A stretch of 61,612 bases of DNA from Stenomitos rutilans HA7619-LM2. Lineage in GTDB: Bacteria > Cyanobacteriota > Cyanobacteriia > Leptolyngbyales > Leptolyngbyaceae. The stretch spans positions 1 through 61,612 of the forward strand of contig JAHHIE010000040.1 in the NCBI GenBank assembly GCA_019358945.1. The letters run 5' to 3'. A program made the position numbers and the translations under genes. Of this stretch, positions 34,300 to 43,238 are shown one piece after another; within the stretch, counting starts at the first letter, position 1; each line of letters starts with the position of its first letter. Below the pieces are notes generated by a model. That model was given only the letters and a program-made list of their open reading frames with translations, ran no database searches and was not told the DNA's origin.

Positions 34300-35457
34300 T
34301 CATAGCCCCATATCTGGTTGTCCTGCTTTGATATCCGTCGTCATATCACATGACACTTGAGCAATCTGAGTCGATGCCACCGTGCGCGCGATCGCGCGGC
34401 GCGTATCTGGGATGCGCGTAACTTGGCATGGCTTCATTAGATAATACCCAGATCCATCAGCCGATGGCCCTCGCCAAAGCGCCATCAATTGCAGTTGATA
34501 TTCTGTTCTCGGCAAAACCTCGCCGCTCAGATGCCACAGTCCATTCTCCTTTAGCGGAGGCAAGCGGCTCATCACCGTGGCTTCAAGTTGCTGCATCTGA
34601 GGTTTCAGGTCAAAGAGCCACCGCTCCACCTGCGACCACGATCGACCGTCTAACTGTTCCTTTAAAGCAATCTCTGCCTGATCTAAAATCACAATCCCGC
34701 GAGAAGAGGGACGATTACTAGCCACCTTCACCACAAAGGCGCTTCTGCTCAAATCTTGTGACAGGAGACTGGGGTAATCAACCAGCCAGGATTGAGTTAA
34801 GAAAAAGAGCTGAAACCAGCAGCTAAATAGAAGATTCGTCAGCAATAAAATGACCAGTTCCTGTCGCGCCGCAGAGTCAGGAATTTTGTACTTGGGACCC
34901 ATTGCAATAAATTTGGGTAGGGCTGCAATGATTGCCGAAAGCGGAGGCCACAAAAGGAATGCGGTGGAGAGGCGGTTTTCTGGAAATCCTGAAAACAGGA
35001 GCATGCAAACTAGCGCGCCTGTAACCCAGGGCCCTAGCCAGATGCCATTCACCGTCAAGCCTTTTTTAACATTAATGGTGAGATCAAAGACCTTAAACTT
35101 TTCCTCATGCATAAACCAATGGATACCTGGAATGAGAAAAAACCAGGCACAGGTCGCAATAAACCCTTGAATAAAAAGGCTCTCTGGTAATAGAGACATT
35201 GCCCAAGAAAAGATGCTGATCCAAAGCAGCGTTTGCCAGGAATCTGGCTTTGGCGGGGTTAACGTTTTGCGTAACTGCTTAAAGATCTCGTCAATGCTTA
35301 GAACGGAGAAAACAATATTTCTGACGGCTGCATTAAGCCCTAAATTACCCACAACAAAAATAAGCACAGCAAACCAAAAGATCGCCTGCCAGGAAGTAAT
35401 ACTGGTGGGGATTAAGACCTTTAAGACAGAGCCTAAAAAATTTAAAATATCTGCCAT
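34300..35457 (-). CDS. fraD: FraD-like septal-junction membrane protein (DUF5357)
   Basis: 385 residues. The N-terminal half has about five transmembrane helices (from FWFAVLIFVVGNLGLNAAV to ELVILLLTNLLFSCWFQLFFL). The C-terminal half is periplasmic, with a helical segment (ALKEQLDGRSWSQVERWLFD) and a beta-region with GLWHLSGEVLPRTEYQLQLMA. This matches FraD, which localises to septa and forms part of the cell-cell channels of filamentous cyanobacteria. It starts 14 bases after the fraC stop. The call rests on topology, DUF5357-like sequence and gene order. Confidence 0.78.
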   Translation of the reverse strand: MADILNFLGSVLKVLIPTSITSWQAIFWFAVLIFVVGNLGLNAAVRNIVFSVLSIDEIFKQLRKTLTPPKPDSWQTLLWISIFSWAMSLLPESLFIQGFIATCAWFFLIPGIHWFMHEEKFKVFDLTINVKKGLTVNGIWLGPWVTGALVCMLLFSGFPENRLSTAFLLWPPLSAIIAALPKFIAMGPKYKIPDSAARQELVILLLTNLLFSCWFQLFFLTQSWLVDYPSLLSQDLSRSAFVVKVASNRPSSRGIVILDQAEIALKEQLDGRSWSQVERWLFDLKPQMQQLEATVMSRLPPLKENGLWHLSGEVLPRTEYQLQLMALWRGPSADGSGYYLMKPCQVTRIPDTRRAIARTVASTQIAQVSCDMTTDIKAGQPDMGL

Positions 35458-35471
35458 GCGACGTGCGTTGC

Positions 35472-36026
35472 CTAAGAAGAAACGTAAACCTGACCGAGCA
35501 AACGCAGAAATAGAAGCAGCAGAATCGCGCTAAAGCTAGCAGCATTTGCGACAAGCACGGCATAAATGCGGCTATTTGCTCGAAACCCGATTAACTGGGC
35601 TTGTTTGCTACGAAAGCGTGTTGATTTTTCTGCGATCGCGCTAGTTGGCTCCTTTTTTCGTTCTAAAAGAAGATCCAAAAACTCTAACCCCTGTAGCTTG
35701 ATGAGAAACGTGCCTAAAAACATCCCTAGCGTCAAAACCACTAGAACAGGTGCGACGTTAAGTAGTGGGTCAGCATAAAAATTTTCAAAAAAGATAAAGC
35801 TAATGAGCTGCACACGCCACTCTACAGGCAGGAAGGGCTGACTAATAAAGAAACAGAGCCAACCGATAAAAGTTGAAAGCAAGTTAACGCTAATCGCAGA
35901 CTGCATACTGGCTTTGTAATCGAGATCCAGCGTGCGGTAAAAAATCGGCCCTTCGAGCGCGATTGCAATCAACAAAAACAAACTCTGAAACGCCACTGCC
36001 CGGAGTGGCAAAACCTCAAAAAACAT
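35472..36026 (-). CDS. fraC: FraC-like filament-integrity membrane protein
   Basis: 184 residues with four transmembrane helices, starting MFFEVLPLRAVAFQSLFLLIA. The extended segment EGPIFYRTLDLDYKASMQSAI, between the first two helices, is typical of FraC. FraC keeps filaments intact and works with FraD and FraE in intercellular exchange. AAGGAAAGGAG lies directly upstream of the ATG. It is the first gene of a three-gene operon on the minus strand. Confidence 0.78.
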   Translation of the reverse strand: MFFEVLPLRAVAFQSLFLLIAIALEGPIFYRTLDLDYKASMQSAISVNLLSTFIGWLCFFISQPFLPVEWRVQLISFIFFENFYADPLLNVAPVLVVLTLGMFLGTFLIKLQGLEFLDLLLERKKEPTSAIAEKSTRFRSKQAQLIGFRANSRIYAVLVANAASFSAILLLLFLRLLGQVYVSS

Positions 36027-36116
36027 TGCTCCTTTCCTTACAAACGTTGAACAGACGACCCATGCACGATGGATTAGTACCAGTATTCTATCTGTGCAGA
36101 CTGTCTTTGCTTGCGG

Positions 36117-38144
36117 TTAGAACAATAATTTTGCGGCCATCTGGATGCGATCAACGGGTGCGATCGAGCGAGGTAAACCTGGCAAATGGACGATCGTCTG
36201 GTCTGGGAACAAGTCCTCTGTTAGCGTTTGTCCTGGCTCAAAGCGATTATGCACGATGTAGCGCTGAGCCACACCCATTGTTTTCAGCGTTTCAGCGAGA
36301 CGGTGCGCTTCAGCAGTAATGGCAGCTTGCGCCTGAATCACCCCAATGAATTCCGTATGCTCAGGGTCTCTCAATTTCTTTTGTGCTTGCATCACTCGTT
36401 GGCGCAAGGTTCGTAGCCGTCCCATTAGCTCAGTGCGCCCCAGCACGTTTTGATACTTAATCCACAGTTTAAAGATCCAGGCAAGCCAGTCACCCATCGC
36501 CGTTGGCATTTCGAGAAACCGAAGTAGATGCCCAGTGGGTGCTGTATCCAGCACAATCAAATCCTGCGCTTTAGACTCCAGCAATTCCATCACAGTGACC
36601 AACGACAGCATTTCATCAATGCCCGGTAGCGCCTGCGCCACGATTTTTCGCCACGCTTCAGGGCCGTAAGCCAGCTTCAGCGTCGTCTCGCCATCACTGG
36701 TCTCACCGCTCATCATCTCTGCCAGTTCCCACAGGTAGTCCTGCCGAAAGCGATCGAGCACAAGCTCCGCAGCAATTTCTTGACCACTCAGATTGGAGGT
36801 CAGCGCGACAGGCTCGTTTCCTAACGACTGCCCAAATGCATCACCAAGGGAATGGGCGGGATCAATCGAAATCACCCGAACATTACGATCGCCATACCGC
36901 TCAGCTATCCCCCACGCGATCGCCGCCGCCACCGTTGTTTTACCCACACCCCCCTTCCCGCCAACCAGAATCAGTTGCCGCCCTTCTGCGATAAAATCTC
37001 CGAAACCTGGCACTAGCTTGTCCGGTATTTGAATATGAGGCGCAGTAACGAGGGTTGCCTCTACAGTGGCTTGCTGAACCTGAGTCAAAAGAGCATCCAG
37101 CGCGATCGCACCCACTGGCTCCTGCACTTGCTGAGGCACGCCAAAAACAGGCAATTGACCAGCCAGCAGGAGGAATTTGGTGAGAAGTTGTTGTTGTTCG
37201 GCAAGGCGATCGAGAAAGTCGGGAGTCGAGAGTCGGATGTCAGATGTCGGATGTCGGAAGTCAGAACCTTCCCCTGCTTCCCCTGCCCCCTCTGCTTCCT
37301 CTGCTCCCCCCGCTTCTCCTACATTCCCTGCTCCCCCTACTCCCCACTCCCCACTCCCCACTCCCCATTCCACCAACCGATTCACAAACACCCCACCCAC
37401 CGGAATTTTCAACGTCTTTAATGCATCCAGGAAGCGATGAGTTTCTAAAAGGCTCATGGGTTCGGCGATCGCTACCACCAAACACGCGGTGAAAGCCTGG
37501 TCTTGCAGCAATTGCCGTCCGCTTGCGAGATCAAACTTCATATTCTTTAAAAAGGTATCGGCATCATCAGCGGTATAGCGTCCGGTAAAGGATTGGCTGA
37601 TCACGCGATGTTTTTCTTGAAAGAGTTCGAGAGCGCTCAGAAACTCATCCAAAAAGTCCATTAAGCCGAACAGATTGAGTGTGTGTCCGCTGGGAGCCAT
37701 ATCTATGACCACGCGATCGGCTTCATGTTCGCGCAGCAGTCGCTGGATTTCTAAAATACCCATGAGTTCATCCAGTCCGGGCCAACTCAGATCCCAAACG
37801 GGGGTGAGGTCTTCGTTTTCGACAAAGCTGCCCCGTTCGACCAGCAGTTCCAACACCTTGCCGTATTCGGCTTTGAAGGTTTGCAGGAGAGTTTCTGCGT
37901 CGAGCGATCGCACCTGCAAATTGGGCAAATCTGCGATCGGCTGAGGCTCATCCTTCACCACCATTTGCAACACATCACCCAGAGAATGGGCTGGGTCAGT
38001 GGATAGCAGCAAAATGGTTTCGTTGGGAAACTGCTGTGCCCATCGTCGCGCAAAGCCACAGGAGAGAGTCGTTTTGCCTACACCTCCTTTGCCGCTAAAC
38101 ATTGCCAAATGAAGAGAGTCGAACTGGTTCATTGTTTTGGGCAT
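36117..38144 (-). CDS. Tandem ArsA/Get3-type ATPase
   Basis: 675 residues with two homologous ATPase domains. P-loop 1 is KGGVGKTT at 19-26 and P-loop 2 is GGKGGVGKTT at 395-404; each is followed by a DPAHSLGD switch motif (50-57 and its counterpart in the second half). The A-loop and DMAPSGHT/DTAPTGHL motifs are present in both. The double architecture is that of ArsA, but there are no arsenic genes nearby, so a role in membrane-protein or stress-related handling is equally possible. Residues about 259-310 are a heptamer-repeat-derived linker between the domains. Confidence 0.85.
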   Translation of the reverse strand: MPKTMNQFDSLHLAMFSGKGGVGKTTLSCGFARRWAQQFPNETILLLSTDPAHSLGDVLQMVVKDEPQPIADLPNLQVRSLDAETLLQTFKAEYGKVLELLVERGSFVENEDLTPVWDLSWPGLDELMGILEIQRLLREHEADRVVIDMAPSGHTLNLFGLMDFLDEFLSALELFQEKHRVISQSFTGRYTADDADTFLKNMKFDLASGRQLLQDQAFTACLVVAIAEPMSLLETHRFLDALKTLKIPVGGVFVNRLVEWGVGSGEWGVGGAGNVGEAGGAEEAEGAGEAGEGSDFRHPTSDIRLSTPDFLDRLAEQQQLLTKFLLLAGQLPVFGVPQQVQEPVGAIALDALLTQVQQATVEATLVTAPHIQIPDKLVPGFGDFIAEGRQLILVGGKGGVGKTTVAAAIAWGIAERYGDRNVRVISIDPAHSLGDAFGQSLGNEPVALTSNLSGQEIAAELVLDRFRQDYLWELAEMMSGETSDGETTLKLAYGPEAWRKIVAQALPGIDEMLSLVTVMELLESKAQDLIVLDTAPTGHLLRFLEMPTAMGDWLAWIFKLWIKYQNVLGRTELMGRLRTLRQRVMQAQKKLRDPEHTEFIGVIQAQAAITAEAHRLAETLKTMGVAQRYIVHNRFEPGQTLTEDLFPDQTIVHLPGLPRSIAPVDRIQMAAKLLF
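37215..37370. repeat. Heptamer-repeat insertion inside the ArsA-type gene
   Basis: GGATGTC-type units, GCTTCCCC-type units and then CACTCCC-type units. The stretch stays in frame over about 52 codons and encodes a low-complexity Gly/Glu/Ala and Trp/Gly patch between the two ATPase domains. Its repeat families match those of the PEP synthase insertion. Confidence 0.8.
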
Positions 38145-38238
38145 ACTGGGTCAGCGTCTATAGCATTCGTTCAATGACGCTACCCACAGACTACCCACAA
38201 CAAGACAGCAGCTATCCTGCAACGGTCAGGAGGATCAG

Positions 38239-40059
38239 ATGAGCGACCTATTTAAAGGCTTTGAGCAACTGTTAGAACTGGCGAAAGCCTTGGAAGAAAA
38301 AGCAGAGGCGGGCGAACTAAAAACAAACATTCAAGTGAATGCCCGCAGTATGAGCAGTATTCCCCGACAGGGCAATATTCCCAGTAGCATGGGGGTGAGC
38401 CGAATGCGGACGGATGCTGGTGGGGCAGGGGGAGCAGAGGACGTGCCTGTGACGCCGCCAGATGACCATAGCGGCACGTCGGCTCCGCTCAGTGAGGTGG
38501 GTGGCCTTTCTGAGGTGCTGAAAGAATTACGGGAACTGGTAGAAATTCCCCTTAAGCGTCCCGATTTGCTGGCAAAACTGGGTCTAGAGCCACCGCGTGG
38601 TGTGCTGCTGGTGGGGCCACCGGGTACAGGGAAAACGCTGACAGCACGAGGTCTGGCGCAAGAATTAGGCGTGAACTATATTGCGATCGTCGGCCCTGAA
38701 GTGATGGGCAAATACTATGGAGAAGCAGAGGCTCGACTGCGTGGCATCTTTGAGAAAGCAGCAAAAGCGGCTCCCTGCATCGTGTTTATTGACGAGATTG
38801 ACAGTCTCGCGCCCGATCGTAGCAAGGTAGAAGGCGAGGTCGAAAAGCGGCTAGTGGCGCAGCTACTGGGCTTGATGGATGGCTTTGCCAAAACCAATGG
38901 CGTGATTATTCTGGCTGCCACTAATCGTCCGGATCATCTTGATCCCGCCTTGCGTCGTCCGGGGCGGTTCGATCGCGAAGTGCAGTTCCGCGTACCCGAT
39001 CGCAACGGTCGGCTGGAAATTCTCACCATTCTCACTCGCACGATGCCGCTGGATGCCTCTGTTGATTTGGCGATCGTGGCTGATTTGACTGTCGGTATGG
39101 TTGGCGCAGACCTAAAAGCCGTTTGTCAGAAAGCCGCTTACAGCGCCCTGCGTCGTCAGGTGCCGTCTCTACAAGGTGTGGTGCCAGAGAACATGACGCT
39201 GAGTCAGGCAGACTTTCTCCAGGCGCTTAAAGAGGTGAAGCCTTCGGTGCTGCGATCGGTCGAAGTTGAGTCGCCTAACGTGCCCTGGGAGGAAATCGGC
39301 GGCTTGGAGGAGATCAAGCGCACGCTGCAAGAATCGGTGGAAGGTGCTTTGCTTTATCCCGAACTCTACCAGCGCACCGGAGCCAAAGCGCCACGGGGCA
39401 TTTTGCTGTGGGGGCCACCAGGGACGGGTAAAACGCTTTTAGCAAAAGCCGTGGCCTCGCAGGCAAGAGCCAATTTCATCGCTGTAAATGGGCCTGAACT
39501 GTTGAGCCGTTGGGTCGGAGCTGCGGAACAGGAAGTGCGTGAGTTATTTGCTAAAGCAAGGCAGGCGGCTCCCTGTGTGGTCTTTATCGACGAAATCGAT
39601 ACGCTGGTGCCCGTGCGTGGCAAGTTTAACGGCGATTCAGGCGTGAGCGATCGCGTAGTTGGACAACTCTTGACCGAGTTGGATGGGCTTCAGGGCTGTC
39701 TCAACGTACTGCTGATTGGCGCAACGAATCGCCCGGATGCGATCGACCCTGCCTTACTCCGTGCTGGACGGTTAGACCTTCAACTCAAAGTGGATCTACC
39801 CGATCGACAAACCCGGCTGGCAATTCTTAAGGTTCATAACGACGATCGCCCCTTGTCATCCGTAGATCTAACTAACTGGGCAACCCAAACCGAAGGGTGG
39901 AATGGGGCAGATTTGGCGCTTCTCAGCAATCAAGCGGCTCTAGAAGCCATTCGGCGCTACCGAGCCGCAGGTTCCACTGATCCATCCAGTATCCACATAT
40001 TTACGGATGACTTTCTGGCAGCATACCAATTACTGTCAAAACAACGTCAGTCAGTTTAG
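38239..40059 (+). CDS. CDC48-like double-AAA ATPase
   Basis: 606 residues with two AAA+ modules. Module 1: Walker A GPPGTGKT at 126-133 and Walker B IVFIDEID at 181-188. Module 2: Walker A GPPGTGKT at 392-399 and Walker B VVFIDEID at 447-454. Both keep the arginine-finger region (RRPGRFDR; LRAGRLDL). The N-terminal 80 residues are a short helix and a disordered Gly-rich linker rather than the CDC48 N domain. It should be an ATP-driven protein unfoldase, with no known substrate here. It is divergent from the ArsA-type gene, 94 bases apart. Confidence 0.9.
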   Translation: MSDLFKGFEQLLELAKALEEKAEAGELKTNIQVNARSMSSIPRQGNIPSSMGVSRMRTDAGGAGGAEDVPVTPPDDHSGTSAPLSEVGGLSEVLKELRELVEIPLKRPDLLAKLGLEPPRGVLLVGPPGTGKTLTARGLAQELGVNYIAIVGPEVMGKYYGEAEARLRGIFEKAAKAAPCIVFIDEIDSLAPDRSKVEGEVEKRLVAQLLGLMDGFAKTNGVIILAATNRPDHLDPALRRPGRFDREVQFRVPDRNGRLEILTILTRTMPLDASVDLAIVADLTVGMVGADLKAVCQKAAYSALRRQVPSLQGVVPENMTLSQADFLQALKEVKPSVLRSVEVESPNVPWEEIGGLEEIKRTLQESVEGALLYPELYQRTGAKAPRGILLWGPPGTGKTLLAKAVASQARANFIAVNGPELLSRWVGAAEQEVRELFAKARQAAPCVVFIDEIDTLVPVRGKFNGDSGVSDRVVGQLLTELDGLQGCLNVLLIGATNRPDAIDPALLRAGRLDLQLKVDLPDRQTRLAILKVHNDDRPLSSVDLTNWATQTEGWNGADLALLSNQAALEAIRRYRAAGSTDPSSIHIFTDDFLAAYQLLSKQRQSV

Positions 40060-40100
40060 TGTTCTCGGTTGATGATTTCTGTTGATGATTCTCCATGCGT

Positions 40101-40142
40101 CCCCTTGGTTCTGATTTTCTGAGTCAAGGGGAATGCTTTTTA
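40101..40142 (+). terminator. Putative rho-independent terminator after the AAA ATPase gene
   Basis: CCCCTTG (40101-40107) pairs with CAAGGGG (40125-40131), followed within six bases by CTTTTT. The loop is 17 bases, rather long, but the position (42 bases after the stop) and T-run fit a terminator. Confidence 0.5.
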
Positions 40143-40174
40143 AATGACGTTCCTCTTAGCGATTCCTGCTTCTA

Positions 40175-40444
40175 ATGCTTTCTGAACAGACACCCGATCC
40201 CGTTCGCCAACATGCGCTTGCTGCGTTAACCGCCACATTCATTACGCAAGGGCACCCTACAGAGTACGCCACTCATATGGCGACTGCCGCAATTTTTCAA
40301 ACTGACTTAGAGCTGCGCAATGCTCAGTTAACCCATCTCTTAGGATGGCTCAAGCAAGAACATGATGCTGTCTACCAGGACGCGATCGTCCTTTTAGAAC
40401 GGACTCGTGAAGAATTTGAGCGACGGTTACAAACGGGCGGTTAG
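40175..40444 (+). CDS. Small helical protein of unknown function
   Basis: 89 residues, predicted all-helical, with regularly spaced Leu and charged residues (LGWLKQEHDAVYQDAIVLLERTREEFERRL at the C-terminus, divided by short turns). It has no signal peptide or membrane segment. It lies 115 bases after the AAA ATPase gene, beyond a likely terminator, and has its own start. I do not recognise it. Confidence 0.55.
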   Translation: MLSEQTPDPVRQHALAALTATFITQGHPTEYATHMATAAIFQTDLELRNAQLTHLLGWLKQEHDAVYQDAIVLLERTREEFERRLQTGG

Positions 40445-40610
40445 TGGCTCACTCCTTGAGTACCCTACCCCTGTTTGCAACGCTAGATTCAGTATCACTA
40501 CTTAGCACGTTGGGCGGGAAGCTGCTGACGCCTCTCACCCTTCGCAGCAAGCTACAGCACTCAGCGCTAATTCGCGCTTGTGTAGAACGGGTATAAAAGC
40601 TCAACGACGT

Positions 40611-41360
40611 TTAGGAACCGATATACAGCCCACGTCCTGGACTCTTCCACTTACCCTTGGTCTTACCAACCGACAAAATATTGCTAAGCGAACTCTTTGC
40701 CCGCTGGTACGGTTCACCAGACAAGCCAGTATACAACTGATCCATAATGGCATCTGTATTTAGTGGCTCTTTAGCATCCGCCAAGATCTGACCAACTGCA
40801 TCGGTCATTGACTTGTTTTGAAAGCTGGACTGCAAAAATTGCTGGAACCCAGAGTCAGCACCTTTACCTGATTCACTGACAGATCGTGGGGGTCGCCCTG
40901 GTTTCTTAGGTTGAGTCGCGGTTGCCCTTGTCGTCGTTTTTGCGGCACTGACCTTGCCAGCGGTGGGTGGCTTTCCACTAGGCTTGGATGAAGTCGTATT
41001 GCTTGCTTGTCGCTGCTTACCCCGTTTGGGCGGAGCGGTTGGAGTCTGCACAGATTCGACTGAACGATTGCCGTTCGTTTCAACAAGAGCGGCAGGTACA
41101 GATGGAGTTATCTGTCCGCTGGTTGGTTCAATCTCTATAGCGGCGGTGGAAGCCGTTTGGGGGGCGAGTAACCCTAACCCAACGGCTTCGGATAACAAGT
41201 GATCAATCCCTTGAAGCTGAATGGTTTTCTGCTGAACTTGTCCATTCATCCATTGAAGTTCGTGACTCAAGTGTTCTTTCACTTTCTGCAATGATTCTAC
41301 AAAGGTGATCGCTTCCTCTTTCGCTAACGTTTGCAGATAAGAAACATAAGAATTAGCCAC
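40611..41360 (-). CDS. DNA-binding-like protein with a basic AT-hook-type linker and a HARE-HTH-like C-terminus
   Basis: 249 residues. The N-terminal 70 residues form a coiled coil (ITFVESLQKVKEHLSHELQW). A long Thr/Ser/Pro/Lys-rich linker follows, with PKRGKQRQ and the AT-hook-like KKPGRPPRS. The C-terminal 75 residues (SMTDAVGQILADAKEPLNTD, LYTGLSG, AKSSLSNILSVGKTKGKW) resemble a HARE-HTH/winged-helix domain. The layout suggests a nucleoid-associated or regulatory protein. The hairpin at 41668-41706 lies upstream of its start. The domain call is from visual pattern only. Confidence 0.6.
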   Translation of the reverse strand: MANSYVSYLQTLAKEEAITFVESLQKVKEHLSHELQWMNGQVQQKTIQLQGIDHLLSEAVGLGLLAPQTASTAAIEIEPTSGQITPSVPAALVETNGNRSVESVQTPTAPPKRGKQRQASNTTSSKPSGKPPTAGKVSAAKTTTRATATQPKKPGRPPRSVSESGKGADSGFQQFLQSSFQNKSMTDAVGQILADAKEPLNTDAIMDQLYTGLSGEPYQRAKSSLSNILSVGKTKGKWKSPGRGLYIGS

Positions 41361-41667
41361 AACAAAATTCCTACAGGTTAATTTTTCTCATCTTACTCTA
41401 CACTTCCATCATCGAAGCATCGATCAGTAAATGACTTTTTAGCGCTTTTCGTTGGGTGTTTGCTGGTCAACCCTGGCTTCGCAACAGAAAGATTGCTGTT
41501 GGAATGAGTTGGTAACGAGGGGTTGGGATGAACCGTTCGATCGTTGAAATTCCCAGCATCTGCGGCTAAAGCATAGACTTTTAGCTAAATGGATTGTCCG
41601 AGATCTTTGAAGACGATGAAAAGCTACCTGTATCGTAAGCTAAGCGTTTTTAGTGATGGATTGAAGA
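41361..41667. other. Intergenic stretch upstream of the HARE-HTH-like gene
   Basis: About 300 bases with no gene. It should contain the promoter for the HARE-HTH-like gene. I see no riboswitch or RNA signature I can name. Confidence 0.3.
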
Positions 41668-41706
41668 CATGAAAGCGCCTTCAGTAAAACCAAAGGCGCT
41701 TTCATG
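41668..41706. terminator. Strong 14-bp hairpin between msrB and the HARE-HTH-like gene
   Basis: CATGAAAGCGCCTT (41668-41681) pairs perfectly with AAGGCGCTTTCATG (41693-41706) across an 11-base loop. No T-run follows on either strand, so it is not a classical intrinsic terminator. It could still end msrB transcription, protect the 3' end, or belong to a small RNA. Confidence 0.45.
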
Positions 41707-41862
41707 CTGCTAGCTTTCTGTCGGAATAACCAACATGAATCGGTTATCACAGGATTGGTTTGTGGGTATGGCGTCGCTTGAACAAGGCGTAGTGTGGCAG
41801 CAGCTTGGATAAAGAGCTACGGGTTTATCAATCAGAGCCAATGGCTGCAACATCATTTGGAT

Positions 41863-42381
41863 TTAGGCTTGCGCTGGCACAAACTTCATCGCCACGCCAT
41901 TCATGCAGTAACGTTTACCTGTTGGCTGAGGCCCATCGTCAAAGACATGCCCTAAATGCCCACCGCAGCGATGACAATGGACTTCTACACGAGTCATGAA
42001 GAAGGAAGTGTCGATCGTGGTGTCAATGGCTCCCACGATCGGCTCATAAAAGCTCGGCCAACCTGTTCCACTATCAAACTTTGTCTCTGATGTGAACAGC
42101 GGCAAATCACACGCTGCACAGGCAAATGTTCCCCTACCGTGTTGCTTGTTGAGTGGGCTGGAACCGGGCAGCTCCGTGCCCTCTTGACGTAGCACTTGAA
42201 ATTGTTCTGGGGTCAAGAGCTTGCGCCATTCCTGTTCTGTTTTGGTAATTTCAAAGCGACTGTGGATTGGTTTCGGACTTGCGGCTGCCATCTCTTGTTT
42301 TGACCTTCCAGGAAAATGGTGTGATAGCCAAACAGTGCCAACCATAGCTGTCCCAGCCCATAAAAAATAGCGTCTTTTCAT
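41863..42381 (-). CDS. msrB: Peptide-methionine (R)-S-oxide reductase, exported form
   Basis: 172 residues from the ATG at 42381, which has AAAGGAAAC upstream; a longer frame begins at 42438. The start MKRRYFLWAGTAMVGTVW is a twin-arginine-like signal or anchor, so the enzyme is probably outside the cytoplasm. The MsrB domain is complete: CAACDLPLF and CHRCGGHLGH give the four zinc cysteines, DSGTGWPSFYEPI is the substrate loop, and the catalytic Cys lies in GKRYCMNGVAM. It reduces methionine-R-sulfoxide in oxidised envelope proteins. Confidence 0.9.
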   Translation of the reverse strand: MKRRYFLWAGTAMVGTVWLSHHFPGRSKQEMAAASPKPIHSRFEITKTEQEWRKLLTPEQFQVLRQEGTELPGSSPLNKQHGRGTFACAACDLPLFTSETKFDSGTGWPSFYEPIVGAIDTTIDTSFFMTRVEVHCHRCGGHLGHVFDDGPQPTGKRYCMNGVAMKFVPAQA

Positions 42382-43079
42382 GTTTCCTTTGCCAGTGAAT
42401 TCAACTGTGGAGTGGTTTACTCGGCTAAAGCTCATCATGCGTGACGCATCTGAATACTGGGTGAACGCTACCTTAAAGATTGCTAAGTTTTTTAATAAGC
42501 GTCAACAAGTTGGGACAATAAGCTGCTACAGCCATAGTCGTAGGATGTATTAGATATCGCCGTAACGCTCCCTTAATCTTTGTTTCGGCGCGTGATGCTG
42601 TTGCTGACTACAACTGATGTCAGATCTTTGATTGCTGCGTTGATAAGAACTGGGAGTTGCGACTAATCTGCCTCTCAGTGCCAATTCTGAAGGAACTAGA
42701 TGCTCAAAGCTTTCTAGAGATCTTTGGCAGATAAGAAAGAGAGATTGAGTGGGTGCACCCAGTTTTGCAAGGTTTTAAAGCCTACTCTTCGAGGAGCAAG
42801 CGATGGCATATAAGCAAAGGATGAGGGCTACAAACGTGGGATGCAATCAATGTAGGTTGCAATTTATGGCTAACGGTGCGAATCCTCTTTTAACAGGTGC
42901 AAACTCCTTTCAGTCCTTTGAATAGGGTTTATGGCTGTTAGCCCACACTTCTAGTGCAGGCAGGCAAGGCTCTCTAAAAGAGTAGCCAGCCAGGTTGAGA
43001 CACGTCCCAACCTGGCTTTGAGACACATCAAAGGCGCGGTCTTTGCGCTCTCGCTACTTCTCATAAGGTATACCAACAG
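42382..43079. other. Long intergenic region upstream of msrB
   Basis: About 700 bases without a credible gene. It holds the msrB promoter and, near its right end, the hairpin at 42988-43017. Around 42870-42920 GGTGCGAATCC and GGTGCAAACTCC form a weak direct repeat. A small RNA is possible, but no known family was recognised. Confidence 0.35.
42988..43017. terminator. 10-bp hairpin AGCCAGGTTG/CAACCTGGCT
   Basis: A perfect 10-bp stem with a 10-base loop, 62 bases beyond the stop of the small minus-strand gene ending at 43080. A short TTTG follows on the plus strand. It may be a terminator for the small gene or part of a non-coding RNA. Confidence 0.4.
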
Positions 43080-43238
43080 CTATATTGTGGAGAGCCTTGG
43101 AAGCTTGGTTTCCCAAAAATTGGAACCAGGGGGCGGGTTTGGTTGTAACTCATCGCGTTGAAGCCATTCAATGACTAAATTGGGTATTCTATCTTCTGTA
43201 TGAGGTGCAACAGTTAGTCGATCCATTATGTAAGGCAT
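43080..43238 (-). CDS. Possible 52-residue protein
   Basis: The frame continues upstream, but the ATG at 43238 has AGGAG five bases before it and begins MPYIMDRLTVAPHTEDRIPN. The rest is compact and ends PRLSTI. There is no family I recognise. The good ribosome-binding site and the terminator-like hairpin downstream support a real gene; the small size keeps confidence modest. Confidence 0.4.
   Translation of the reverse strand: MPYIMDRLTVAPHTEDRIPNLVIEWLQRDELQPNPPPGSNFWETKLPRLSTI

Noticed and set aside
36117-38144. Arsenite efflux operon
   Set aside because: The tandem ArsA-type ATPase stands alone; no arsB, arsC, arsD or arsR gene is visible in the window.
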